A stretch of DNA of 32,053 nucleotides from Candidatus Bathyarchaeota archaeon (GCA_937898665.1 CALEIY010000178.1:1-32053), one strand, 5' to 3'; shown: positions 16,297 to 25,241, counted from the first letter of the stretch. A program made the numbers and translations. Notes: generated by a model from the sequence alone, not told the origin.

Positions 16297-16826
16297 CCTC
16301 CCTCCATAGGTCGAGATATATCAGCGACCTCAGCTCCAGTCAGCCTCTTTATGTCGCTGGGACTGATCTCCAGCAGCCTGTTTATCGCTCCTCCCCCTCC
16401 ATAGACCTTCTCCAGCCTCATCACCCTACTGTCGATGATCGTCCTAATCGGCCTCCTATGACCTAGGGGAGGTAGAGCTCCCACCTCATAACCCGTCAGC
16501 GACCTAACCGCCTTAGGCCTGGCTCTCCTAACTCGCTCTACGCCGCAGACCTCCGCCAGCTTCACCTCATCCACCAATCGGTCTCCGGTGACTATCGCCA
16601 GCAGAGGCCTCCCCTCATCATCGACGTAGAGCATAGACTTGATGATGCGCCCCCTATCTACGCCGAGCTGCCTCTCAGCCGCCTCCACCGTCATGGTATG
16701 CCCCTCAAACTCCAGCAGCCGATAATCCACACCAGCCTCCCTGAGAATCCGCTCCAAGTCCTCATGGGTCAATCCCGAGTTCAAGGCGACCTCCACAGAG
16801 AATAGCGTATAACCCCTCTTAAGCAT
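16293..16826 (-). CDS. YbaK/ProX-type aminoacyl-tRNA deacylase domain protein
   Basis: 'TVEAAERQLGVDRGRIIKSMLYVDDEGRPLLAIVTGDRLVD' and 'GYEVGALPPLGHRRPIRTIID'. ORF extends to 16892; ATG 16826 preferred (TATA-like 'gattttattttt' about 25 nt upstream on the minus strand). Confidence 0.88.
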   Translation of the reverse strand: MLKRGYTLFSVEVALNSGLTHEDLERILREAGVDYRLLEFEGHTMTVEAAERQLGVDRGRIIKSMLYVDDEGRPLLAIVTGDRLVDEVKLAEVCGVERVRRARPKAVRSLTGYEVGALPPLGHRRPIRTIIDSRVMRLEKVYGGGGAINRLLEISPSDIKRLTGAEVADISRPMEGG

Positions 16827-16875
16827 CGATGATGAGCTGCTGTGGAAAAATAAAATCCGGGGAATGGATAAAGGG

Positions 16876-17766
16876 TTAAAGTGGGAACTCACCCATCTCG
16901 TCTAGCTTTAACAGCCTCTCCCAGTTCTCGTCGACCATCCGCTGGATCTCCTCGATCTCCCTGTCGGTCAAATGCCTGAATCGGCCCTGAATCTTTAGAT
17001 ACTCCTCAACTGGCTTGAGCTTCTTAGGCTTATAGGTCAACCTGAACTCCCTGCCATCGATGATCTCGTAGAGGGCCCACATTCCGGTTTGAACAGCCAG
17101 CCGTGCCACCTCTATGGTTCTACTCGGATCGAAGCGCCACCCCGTCGGGCAGGGGCATAGGATGTCGATGTATCTGAAGCCCTTCAGCTTCTTCGCATGG
17201 AGCACCTTCCCTATCAGGTCCGTGGGGAAGGCTATGGAGGCCGTGGCGACATAGGGGACGTGATGAGCTGCGATGATGAAGGGAAGATTCTTCCTAGGCG
17301 TCTCCTTCCCGCGGCCTCTGGGGCCAACCTGCGTCGTAGTCGTCCAGGCGTAGAGGGGTGTGGCGCTGCTACGCTGTATACCGGTGTTCATGTAAGCCTC
17401 ATTATTCTTACAGAACCATAGGATGTTCTCGTTTCTCTCAGCGGCCGCCGAGAGGGCTTGGAAGCCTATGTCATAGGTGCCTCCATCCCCGATGAAGCCT
17501 ACGGCCATGACGTCGTCTCTCCCCAGGATCTTAAGCGCCCTCGAAACGCCCGTCAGGGCTGCCCCAGCGCTCTCGAAGACTGAGAAGGTTCTAGGTGTAG
17601 CCGTCACCGAGTCTGGGCAGGATGGGACTCCATGTCTAATTACCTTGTTACCCAGGGCCTTGAAGACTAGGCGAGCCGCCAAGGCGGGGCCGCATCCCTG
17701 GCAGGCGCTTCCAGGGGTGATCGTATACTCCTCGAGGGGTATATCCTTAATCGTCAACCTCTCCAT
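16876..17766 (-). CDS. porB: 2-oxoacid:ferredoxin oxidoreductase, beta subunit (PorB-like)
   Basis: 'GSACQGCGPALAARLV', TPP-binding 'GFIGDGGTYDIGFQALSAAAERNENILWFCKNNEAYMNTGIQRSSATP', 'CPCPTGWRFDPS'. Confidence 0.93.
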   Translation of the reverse strand: MERLTIKDIPLEEYTITPGSACQGCGPALAARLVFKALGNKVIRHGVPSCPDSVTATPRTFSVFESAGAALTGVSRALKILGRDDVMAVGFIGDGGTYDIGFQALSAAAERNENILWFCKNNEAYMNTGIQRSSATPLYAWTTTTQVGPRGRGKETPRKNLPFIIAAHHVPYVATASIAFPTDLIGKVLHAKKLKGFRYIDILCPCPTGWRFDPSRTIEVARLAVQTGMWALYEIIDGREFRLTYKPKKLKPVEEYLKIQGRFRHLTDREIEEIQRMVDENWERLLKLDEMGEFPL

Positions 17767-17780
17767 CTCACATCACCTCC

Positions 17781-18926
17781 TTAAACCCATTCAACCAGGG
17801 GGGAGACGCTCTCGCCCCTGGCCGCCTTGAGAACCTTCTCAGCCATCCGCTCGATGTCGCTCACCTTCACCTCCTTACCGGCGAGGCCCGCGTGGAATCC
17901 TAGAACCTTTGGCCTCTCCTCCAGGTCGTAGATGGCGTTTCTGATGAAGGTGTGGCCGACGCCGCCGACTCCGAGGCAGACGTTGCGATCGATCATTCCT
18001 ATAGCCCTCACCTCGCTCCCTATACGCTGGAAATCCTCGTAGGGGAAGGGGACGAGGCATTTGAGCTTCACCAATCCGACGGGCTTGCCCTCAGCCCTGA
18101 GATTGTCTATGGCATCGCGGGCCGTGCTGGCTATGGTTCCCATCGCCACTATGACTGCCTCGGCGTCCTCGCATCTATACTCCTCCACTAGGCCGTTTCC
18201 GTAGCTGCGGCCGAAGCGCTTGCCGAACTCCTCGTTCACCTCCTTGATAACCTCCTTGGCGTTGACGATGATCTTGTGATGCTCCTCCCATGGAACTCTC
18301 CACCACATCGGACTCTTGGGGTCGAAGTCCTCGGGCATGAGGCTGGGCATCGGCTTATAGGGAGGCAGGAAATCATCGACCTCCTCCTGCTCGGGGACAT
18401 CAACCGGCTCAGCGGTGTAGCTGAGGATGTAGCCGTCATATCCGACGGCTATGGGGATTCTCACCCTCATATCCTCCGCAACCCTGTAGGCCATGATGAT
18501 GGAGTCCAAAACCTCCTGATTATTCTCAACATACCACTGAATCCAGCCCGTCATGATATGGGACATCAAGTCCGTATGGTCGGGCTGCATACCCTTGTTG
18601 CCCCTGTGAACCACCGCCATGACAACGGGCAGCCTTAGGCTTGAGGTGTCATGCATGGGGTGATGCATATATAGGCAGCCTGGGCCGGAGGTGCAGCAGA
18701 AGGTTCTGGCTCCAACCCTTGAGGCTGCCTGGACGACCACCTGGGCTGATAGCTCCCCCTCAACGTTGATGAATTCACAATCCATCTCGCCCTTGGTGAT
18801 GAACTCGTTTAGGTATTCAACGATGGTCGTCTGAGGGGTGACGGGGAAGGCCACCGCCACCTGAACCCTGGAGAGCTTGGCGGCCGTAGCCGCCGCCTTA
18901 TTTCCAACCATAACCTCAATCGTCAT
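17781..18926 (-). CDS. porA: 2-oxoacid:ferredoxin oxidoreductase, alpha subunit (PorA-like)
   Basis: 'VAFPVTPQTTIVEYLNEF', 'EGELSAQVVVQAASRVGARTFCCTSGPG', 'LRLPVVMAV', C-terminal domain 'VGLVKLKCLVPFP'. Confidence 0.92.
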   Translation of the reverse strand: MTIEVMVGNKAAATAAKLSRVQVAVAFPVTPQTTIVEYLNEFITKGEMDCEFINVEGELSAQVVVQAASRVGARTFCCTSGPGCLYMHHPMHDTSSLRLPVVMAVVHRGNKGMQPDHTDLMSHIMTGWIQWYVENNQEVLDSIIMAYRVAEDMRVRIPIAVGYDGYILSYTAEPVDVPEQEEVDDFLPPYKPMPSLMPEDFDPKSPMWWRVPWEEHHKIIVNAKEVIKEVNEEFGKRFGRSYGNGLVEEYRCEDAEAVIVAMGTIASTARDAIDNLRAEGKPVGLVKLKCLVPFPYEDFQRIGSEVRAIGMIDRNVCLGVGGVGHTFIRNAIYDLEERPKVLGFHAGLAGKEVKVSDIERMAEKVLKAARGESVSPLVEWV

Positions 18927-18939
18927 GAAATCACCTCCT

Positions 18940-19758
18940 TTAGACGGCCTCCCTGACGAATTCTATGGCCTTCACGGGGCATTCATGGACGCAGATGCCG
19001 CATCCCTTACATTTATCATAGTCGATGACAGGCTTCTCATCCACCAGGCTTATAGCGGTCTCAGGGCAGTATATCCAGCAGAGACGGCAGCTGACGCATT
19101 TCTCCAGGTCGACGACGGGTCTGAAAACCCTCCAATCCGCGACGCTCTTGAGAACGCCGTAGCCCGTGACGTGGGGAGGCTCCTCCTCCCCCGGTCTCAG
19201 GGGTCCCTTAGCCGGCTTCGGTGGGTGAACCTCCTCATATGCCCTCCTCAAGGCCTCTACGTTCCGCTTCCCGATCTCGCCTGGAAACCTCTTCAGGATG
19301 GCCTCCTCCAGGGACTCAAGCTTCGCTATGCCGGTGACCCTGCTGAAGGCCCCTAGGACGGCCGTGTTTGTGATCGGCCTACCCAGGGTCTCGAGGGCTA
19401 TGGTCGTCGCATCGACGGTGGAGACCATGAAGTCTCCTCCGATCTCCACCTCCTCTGGGGGCTTGGGATAGTTTAGGAGGAGCAGCCCTCCGGATTTGAT
19501 GCCGGCCGCGACGGAGGGCTTCTTGCTGAGAATCGGGTCGATGACTATCACTATGTCTGGCTCGTGAACTAGGTCTCTACGCCTAACGGGTCTGTCGTCG
19601 ATGCGGACGTAGGCCGTTACAGGAGCTCCTCTCCTCTCCGTTCCATACATCGGTATCGCCTGGGCATACTTCCCCTCCTTCGCGACGGCCTCGGCGATCA
19701 ATCTTGAGGCCGTCACAGCTCCCTGTCCACCTCTGCCGTGAAACCGGATCTCGATCAT
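18940..19758 (-). CDS. 2-oxoacid:ferredoxin oxidoreductase, fused gamma-delta subunit (PorG + 2x[4Fe-4S] PorD)
   Basis: N-terminal '[49 protein letters not shown]' (gamma); C-terminal '[12 protein letters not shown]' and '[12 protein letters not shown]' ferredoxin motifs (delta) in one ORF. Confidence 0.93.
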
Positions 19759-19836
19759 TTCCCTAAACTCTCCGCTCAGCCTCTTAAAAGAGTTATCACC
19801 CTTTATATCGGAGATTCATAGAGGAGAGGATCTGAG
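19759..19836. promoter_or_regulatory. Divergent promoter region for the por operon (-) and CoA-transferase (+)
   Basis: Minus-strand TATA-like 'ctcttttaagag' about 30 nt from porGD ATG 19758; plus-strand 'ctttatatcgg' about 30 nt from ATG 19837. Confidence 0.5.
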
Positions 19837-20991
19837 ATGAGGAGCCCCCTGGAGGATGTTAGGGTTTTAGATCTAACCCACGTCTGGTTCGGCCCCTGGT
19901 GTACTATGATGCTAGCCTATCTGGGGGCTGAGGTCATCAGAATAGAGCCTCCCTGGGGAGCCATAGACCGGGTGGGCTTCGGCCCCCTCTTTGGAGGGGT
20001 CACCTATACGTTCCACCATCTAAACCTCAACAAGAAGGACTTAACCCTAAACCTCAAGCATCCCGAGGGGAGGGAGATATTCCTGAAGCTCGTCGAGATC
20101 TCAGATGTCGTGGTGGAGAACTTTAGACCTGGAACGATGGAGAGGCTGGGATTGAGCTATCAAACCCTGAGGGAGGTGAACCCACGGATCATCTATGCAG
20201 CCCTCTCAGGCTTCGGCCAATATGGCCCCTACAGCAGCAGAGGCTCTTACGCAGCCATAGCTGAGGCGATGAGTGGGCATACGAGGCTGACGGGGGACGG
20301 CGTTGACCCAAAGGGGCCGCCGATAGAGATGGCTCAGGCCTATGGGGACCTAGGCCCTGGAACCATGGCCGCCATGGCCATCATCGCGGCGTTGAGGATG
20401 AGGGATAAGACCGGCGTGGGGCAGATGATCGACGTCGCTCAGCTTGACTGTATGGTGGCCTATAACACGGCCATAACGGGTTATCTGCTTTCTGGCTTGA
20501 AGCCTTGGGAGATGAGGGAGAAGTATCCCTCACCTAGCGTGGGAGGATTGATGAGGACGAGGGAGGGAGGGTGGATAAGGGTGGCGGCCTACTCGCCTAG
20601 GATTCTCGACCGCTTGAGGGAGGCCTTCGGCGTAGACGAGGTCTCAAGGGAGCTTGTGGAGAAAAGGGTGGCCGAGATGACCAGGGATGAGGCCGTGGAG
20701 TTCTTCGCCTCCATAGGCGTCCCAGTCGCACCGGTCTATCACGTCGACGAGGTGGTGAGGGATAGACATCTATGGGAGAGGGGTATGTTCATAGAGGTTG
20801 AGCATCCGAAGGCGGGGAAGGTGTGGACTACAAACTTCCCAGTGAAATTCTCGAAGTATTCCCCACCCCACCCGACGGCTGCACCACTCCTAGGCCAACA
20901 TAATAGGGAGATCCTCATAGACCTACTCGGATACACCGAGGAGCAGTTGGAGGAGCTGAGGAAGAAGGGGGTTATAGGCGGAGAAGCCTAA
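19837..20991 (+). CDS. Family III CoA-transferase (CaiB/BaiF/Frc type)
   Basis: 'VRVLDLTHVWFGPWCTMMLAYLGAEVIRIEPP', 'LNLNKKDLTLNLKHPEGREIFLKLV', 'VVVENFRPGTMERLGLSY', 'PIEMAQAYGDLGPGTMAAMAIIAAL'. Confidence 0.93.
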   Translation: MRSPLEDVRVLDLTHVWFGPWCTMMLAYLGAEVIRIEPPWGAIDRVGFGPLFGGVTYTFHHLNLNKKDLTLNLKHPEGREIFLKLVEISDVVVENFRPGTMERLGLSYQTLREVNPRIIYAALSGFGQYGPYSSRGSYAAIAEAMSGHTRLTGDGVDPKGPPIEMAQAYGDLGPGTMAAMAIIAALRMRDKTGVGQMIDVAQLDCMVAYNTAITGYLLSGLKPWEMREKYPSPSVGGLMRTREGGWIRVAAYSPRILDRLREAFGVDEVSRELVEKRVAEMTRDEAVEFFASIGVPVAPVYHVDEVVRDRHLWERGMFIEVEHPKAGKVWTTNFPVKFSKYSPPHPTAAPLLGQHNREILIDLLGYTEEQLEELRKKGVIGGEA

Positions 20992-21088
20992 TTCTCCCAT
21001 CATCAACCTGGAAAAGATTAGGGAAGGAAACCCGACGATACCCCTGGGCTCTCTGAAACCAAAACGATGGAGAGAGAGTTGATGCTAA

Positions 21089-21802
21089 CTACATCCGTAT
21101 TAGAACCGCTGAGTAGAGACCTCTATGGCTTTTATGGAGCTCCAATATTCTCCAGCCAGCCCCTTTGGCCGTCCGCTCCATCTCCTCCGGCGTGGCCAGC
21201 CAGAGATTAAACCAGGGACTATACTCATCTCCAAACTCTATGCGTATGGTGACTAGCCCCACTGGGCGGCCTCGTCTTCTATTCAGCTCATGGTATGCGA
21301 GATGGCTTGGATTGTCGGTCTCAAGAGGATCTATGGAGGTGGCTATGAGCATACCTCCAGATCTCATGATCCTATGAAGATCCTTGAGGAGCGCCATCGT
21401 CTTCTCGGGGTCTCCAGCTATGCCGAAGTTGTTTCCCATCATCAACGCCGAGTCGAAGGAGACAGCTCTAAACCCTAGGTATCGGGCATCCATCAATACG
21501 CAGTGCTCGACGCCCCTCTCCCTCGAAACCTTCAAGGCGAGGGGTGAGATATCTATGCCCACCGCCTCGTGGCCTAGGCTCTGAAGCAGCAGGAGGTGGC
21601 GGCCAGCTCCACAGCCTAAGTCGAGAATCCTCCCTCTCACCCTCATTAGGGCTCTCCGCTCCACCTCAGGCCAGTCCTCAGGTCCTTGGAAGTAGAGCTT
21701 TACGTCTACCTCATCGACGTAGCCGTCGTCTCTACGGATAAGGTATCGAGCTTCTCCCCTCTGATGATATTCCCATAGGGCCTCTCCAAAGGGGTCTTCC
21801 AC
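21089..21802 (-). CDS. Class I SAM-dependent methyltransferase
   Basis: Motif I 'ILDLGCGAGRHLLLLQSLGHEAVGIDISPLAL', 'MMGNNFGIAGDPEKTMALLKDLHRIMRSGGMLIATSID'. GTG start. Confidence 0.85.
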   Translation of the reverse strand: MEDPFGEALWEYHQRGEARYLIRRDDGYVDEVDVKLYFQGPEDWPEVERRALMRVRGRILDLGCGAGRHLLLLQSLGHEAVGIDISPLALKVSRERGVEHCVLMDARYLGFRAVSFDSALMMGNNFGIAGDPEKTMALLKDLHRIMRSGGMLIATSIDPLETDNPSHLAYHELNRRRGRPVGLVTIRIEFGDEYSPWFNLWLATPEEMERTAKGAGWRILELHKSHRGLYSAVLIRM

Positions 21803-21851
21803 ATCCCTAAGGAGGAAGATAGCCTATTAATACATCGAGGTTAAAGTGGCT

Positions 21852-23132
21852 TTAACCCAGTTTCAGGGACTCACCTACCAGGTAGCCGACCCGTGCCTCC
21901 TTTATCTCCACCTCTATGAATTCGCCCAGCTTGGCCTGAGCCTTGAGGACTATCGGCCTGTAGGTGTAGTTCCTCGCCACGAGGGTCCCACGCCTCCCAT
22001 ATTCGTCGACGAGGGCTTCACCTCTCCAACCGATCCATCTGGAGCCGGATTCTAGGCTGAGACGTCTCCACAGCTCCGTCATTATCCGGCTGCGACGCTT
22101 CGTCTCACGTCCATGGAGCTGCCCCCCCATCTCTGCGGCCTCGGTTCCAGGTCTGGGCCAGAACCTGGAGATGTTGAGGACATCGGGCCTCACCTCCTCC
22201 AATAGCTTCAGGGTATCCTGGAAGTCTCCCTCGGTCTCCCCTGGGAAGCCGCAGATGACGTCGGTTGACAACGTCAATTCGGGGTGGGCCTCTCTGAATC
22301 TGGAGACGATATATTTGAACTCCTCAACGGTGTATCGACGCCTCATACGCTTCAAGACCTCATCGCTGCCCGATTGGACGGGAAGGTGTAGGAATTTGAA
22401 GACCTTCGGCGACCTATACGCCTCGATGAGGTCGTCGAGTATCTCCAACGCCTGATTCGGCGTCATCATCCCAACCCTGATGTAGAAGCGTCCATCAAGA
22501 CCCGACAGCATCTCCAATAGATCTGGAAGCCTCAGCCCCCTCCATCGATAGGCGGCGGTATCCTCAGCCGTAACCCAGATCTCCCTACAGCCCTCCCTCA
22601 GCGCCCTCCTGACATCCTCGACGATCTCCTCTGCGGGATAAGACCTCAGCCACCCCCTAGCCCGCTTCACTATACAATAGCTACACTCGCCGAGGCAGCC
22701 TGAGGCTATGGGGGCGATGTGGATAACGGGGTTCCTCCTCACCCTTGGGAGGCAGGTCTTCCTCATCTCCCCTCCGACGAGCACCCGCCGCTCGCCCCTA
22801 AGGGCCGCCTCCACCACCTCCACGACGCTGAGGAGATCATCAGGCCCAAGGAGAGAGGCCTCAGGGGCCTCAGACTCGATGAGAAACCTCTCAGCCTCAG
22901 GCATACATCCAGCGATGATCAGGGGCTTACCCAGAGTCCTCAGCTCCCTGATCCGCCTCACCATCTTCCTCTCCGTCGGCGTCTTAACGATGCAGGTGAA
23001 GATCATAAGGATCTCGGCGGACTCTGGGGATTCGACGATGACATGCCCAGCCTCCTTTAAGAGGCCTAGGGCGATCTCATAGTCCGCCATGTTCATGCTG
23101 CAGCCGTAGACCTCTCCGTATATCCTCGCCAA
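21852..23132 (-). CDS. tRNA methylthiotransferase, archaeal CDKAL1/MtaB-like (N6-threonylcarbamoyladenosine C2-methylthiotransferase)
   Basis: N-terminal UPF0004 cysteines ('YGCSMNMADYE', 'FTCIVKTPTERKM', 'AGCMPEAE'), radical SAM 'CLGECSYC', 'FLHLPVQSGSDEVLKRMRRRYT', C-terminal TRAM domain. TTG start. Confidence 0.93.
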   Translation of the reverse strand: MARIYGEVYGCSMNMADYEIALGLLKEAGHVIVESPESAEILMIFTCIVKTPTERKMVRRIRELRTLGKPLIIAGCMPEAERFLIESEAPEASLLGPDDLLSVVEVVEAALRGERRVLVGGEMRKTCLPRVRRNPVIHIAPIASGCLGECSYCIVKRARGWLRSYPAEEIVEDVRRALREGCREIWVTAEDTAAYRWRGLRLPDLLEMLSGLDGRFYIRVGMMTPNQALEILDDLIEAYRSPKVFKFLHLPVQSGSDEVLKRMRRRYTVEEFKYIVSRFREAHPELTLSTDVICGFPGETEGDFQDTLKLLEEVRPDVLNISRFWPRPGTEAAEMGGQLHGRETKRRSRIMTELWRRLSLESGSRWIGWRGEALVDEYGRRGTLVARNYTYRPIVLKAQAKLGEFIEVEIKEARVGYLVGESLKLG

Positions 23133-23267
23133 GCCGTGTATGGTGTGGTGAGGCTCTAAGATAAAGGCCTCTCATCGAGGAGATTTTTATGGCCTCGGAG
23201 ATGGGGTGATCTCCCCTTTGGATGTATCAATTAACTTAGAGGCTTTAGGAGGCCCCCTATTACCTCC

Positions 23268-23282
23268 ATAATAGACTATTAT
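23268..23282. promoter_or_regulatory. Near-perfect palindrome ATAATAG-A-CTATTAT in the ftsZ upstream region (candidate operator)
   Basis: Direct reading: 7-bp perfect arms around one central base. Confidence 0.35.
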
Positions 23283-23502
23283 ACGACCATCCTCGAATCC
23301 CAGGCGATGCCTCGCCCTACGCTCTCAACAGGATACAAGCAATAATCCATAATATAGTTTAGAAAATTGATTCAGGAATGTAAAATTCGTTGGAGACTCG
23401 TTTCCCAGAGGTTATCTATCTCTAAGTCTTATTCAATCGCGATATTATTGAGCCTCATAGAAACATCCGGAATTTATGCGACATCTAAGGAGGTTCAAAG
23501 AG

Positions 23503-24606
23503 GTGTTAATGGAGAGAGCCCTTAAATTTAGGAGGGGGAGGGGAGAGGACCTTAAGAAGCCCGGTGAATGCCGGATCGCCATCGTGGGCGTGGGTGGATG
23601 TGGAAACAACACCATCAATAGATTGATGAGGCTAGGCGTTGAGGGGGCGGAGTGTATCGCGGTTAACACTGATATGCAGCACCTTGAGATGGTGAGGGCT
23701 CATAGGAAGATTTTGATAGGGGAGCGGATAACCCGAGGCTTCGGCGCGGGTAACATGCCCGATGTTGGGAGGGAGGCGATGCTTGAGAGCTCTGATGAGA
23801 TGGAGGAGCTCCTCTCGGGTATGGATATCGTCTTCGTCACCGCCGGCATGGGCGGTGGAACAGGAACAGGCGCGGCCCCCGTCATCGCGGAGATCGCCAG
23901 GAGATGTGGGGCGATCGTCATCGGCGTGGTCACCATGCCCTTCAAACATGAGAAGGGACGATTCGAGTATGCCCTCATGGGCCTCAATGAGATGAGGAGG
24001 GCGGCCCATACAACCGTCATTATAGATAACAACAAATTGATGGAGGTTGTCCCGGAGCTGCCGCTAGACTCGGCCTTCGCCGTCGCAGATAGGATTCTGG
24101 CGAACATGGTTAAGGGCATCGTCGAGACCATAGCTGTTCCAAGCCTCATAAACCTCGACTTCGCCGACTTCAAGACCATCATGTCCAAGGGGGATGTCGC
24201 CATCGTAGGCGTAGGCCAGGGCGAGGGAGAGCGGCGGGCCGAGGAGGCGGCTCAGAACGCCCTCAACCACGTGCTGCTCGACGTCGACTATAAGGGGGCG
24301 AGCGGCGCCCTAATCCACGTCAGCGGCGGCACCGATATGAGCCTAAGCGAGGCTGTTAGAGCTGCGGAATACGTCACGGAGCTTATGGATGAGGGGGCGA
24401 TGGTCATCTGGGGCGCGAGGGTCAACCCCGCGCTCAACAACCTTCTCAGGGTGACCTTAATACTCACCGGGGTTAGGTCCCCCCAGATCCTCGCTGGATA
24501 CCTCTTCCTGGAGCCTAACCTCTATAACCTGGAGCCCTACGCTGGCCCTGAGAAGCCGTTGAACCTAGATCTCAACCTGTATCAGATGGAGCAGAGGGAT
24601 TGGTGA
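23503..24606 (+). CDS. ftsZ: Cell division GTPase FtsZ
   Basis: Tubulin signature 'GMGGGTGTGAAPVIAEIA', 'VGVGGCGNNTINRL', T7-loop 'NLDFADFKTIM'. ORF opens at ATG 23476, but AAGGAGGT at 23487-23494 is well placed for GTG 23503 (or ATG 23509). Confidence 0.95.
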   Translation: MLMERALKFRRGRGEDLKKPGECRIAIVGVGGCGNNTINRLMRLGVEGAECIAVNTDMQHLEMVRAHRKILIGERITRGFGAGNMPDVGREAMLESSDEMEELLSGMDIVFVTAGMGGGTGTGAAPVIAEIARRCGAIVIGVVTMPFKHEKGRFEYALMGLNEMRRAAHTTVIIDNNKLMEVVPELPLDSAFAVADRILANMVKGIVETIAVPSLINLDFADFKTIMSKGDVAIVGVGQGEGERRAEEAAQNALNHVLLDVDYKGASGALIHVSGGTDMSLSEAVRAAEYVTELMDEGAMVIWGARVNPALNNLLRVTLILTGVRSPQILAGYLFLEPNLYNLEPYAGPEKPLNLDLNLYQMEQRDW

Positions 24607-24608
24607 TC

Positions 24609-25241
24609 TCAGCGTAGGAGGAGCCTCAGCCTCTCTAGGGGTTTGAGGCCTCTCCCAGCGGCCTCGGTTCTCCCCTGTTTGATGGCCTTTAGGATGGCGT
24701 CTAGGCTCCTCTCCTCGGCCTCTATGAGGGTGTATGCCAGGCCGATGACCCATGGGGCGTGGGCGTCGCTTCCACCAGTCTCCGGTAAGCCAAGCCTCCT
24801 CGCCAGCTCCCTATTCCTCTCTAAGACCCATCTGTAGGGCATCTGCGTGGAGTTAGCCACCTCGACGGCGTTGAGGGGGACGCCATCCAGCTCATCTGCG
24901 TCAACCCAGCTCTTTAGAGGGGCGTAGGGATGGGCGATGATGGAGACAGCTCCCTGCTCAGCGATTAGATCAACGGTCTCGGCTATGGATAGCCCCTTTG
25001 GTATAGGCTCCTCCACGCCTAGAGCCAGGATGTGCCCTCCCCTAGCTGAGACCTCCACGCCAGGTATGACTACACAGTCATCCACATCTGGTATTTCGCT
25101 CAGCCCCTCCACGGTGTCATGATCCGTTACGGCGAATCCGTCTAGACCTCTCCGCCTACACCAATCTAACGCCTCCCCAAGGGTGACCACGGAGTCGCCG
25201 CTATGGATTGTGTGGACGTGGAGATCTATGCGAAGCCTCAT
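24609..25241 (-). CDS. PHP-domain metal-dependent phosphoesterase
   Basis: 'DLHVHTIHSGDSVVTLGEALDWCRRRGLDGFAVTDHDTVEG', 'VIPGVEVSARGGHILALG', 'AHPYAP', 'GGSDAHAP'. Confidence 0.93.
   Translation of the reverse strand: MRLRIDLHVHTIHSGDSVVTLGEALDWCRRRGLDGFAVTDHDTVEGLSEIPDVDDCVVIPGVEVSARGGHILALGVEEPIPKGLSIAETVDLIAEQGAVSIIAHPYAPLKSWVDADELDGVPLNAVEVANSTQMPYRWVLERNRELARRLGLPETGGSDAHAPWVIGLAYTLIEAEERSLDAILKAIKQGRTEAAGRGLKPLERLRLLLR

Noticed and set aside
23291-23316. tRNA T-loop-like 'cctcgaatccc' in the ftsZ upstream gap
   Set aside because: No flanking 5-bp T-stem, no acceptor or D arm could be paired on either strand; not a tRNA.
23336-23470. AT-rich stretch upstream of ftsZ as a replication origin
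   Set aside because: No recognisable ORB repeats and no Orc1/Cdc6 gene in the window; AT-richness alone is explained by promoter/intergenic sequence.
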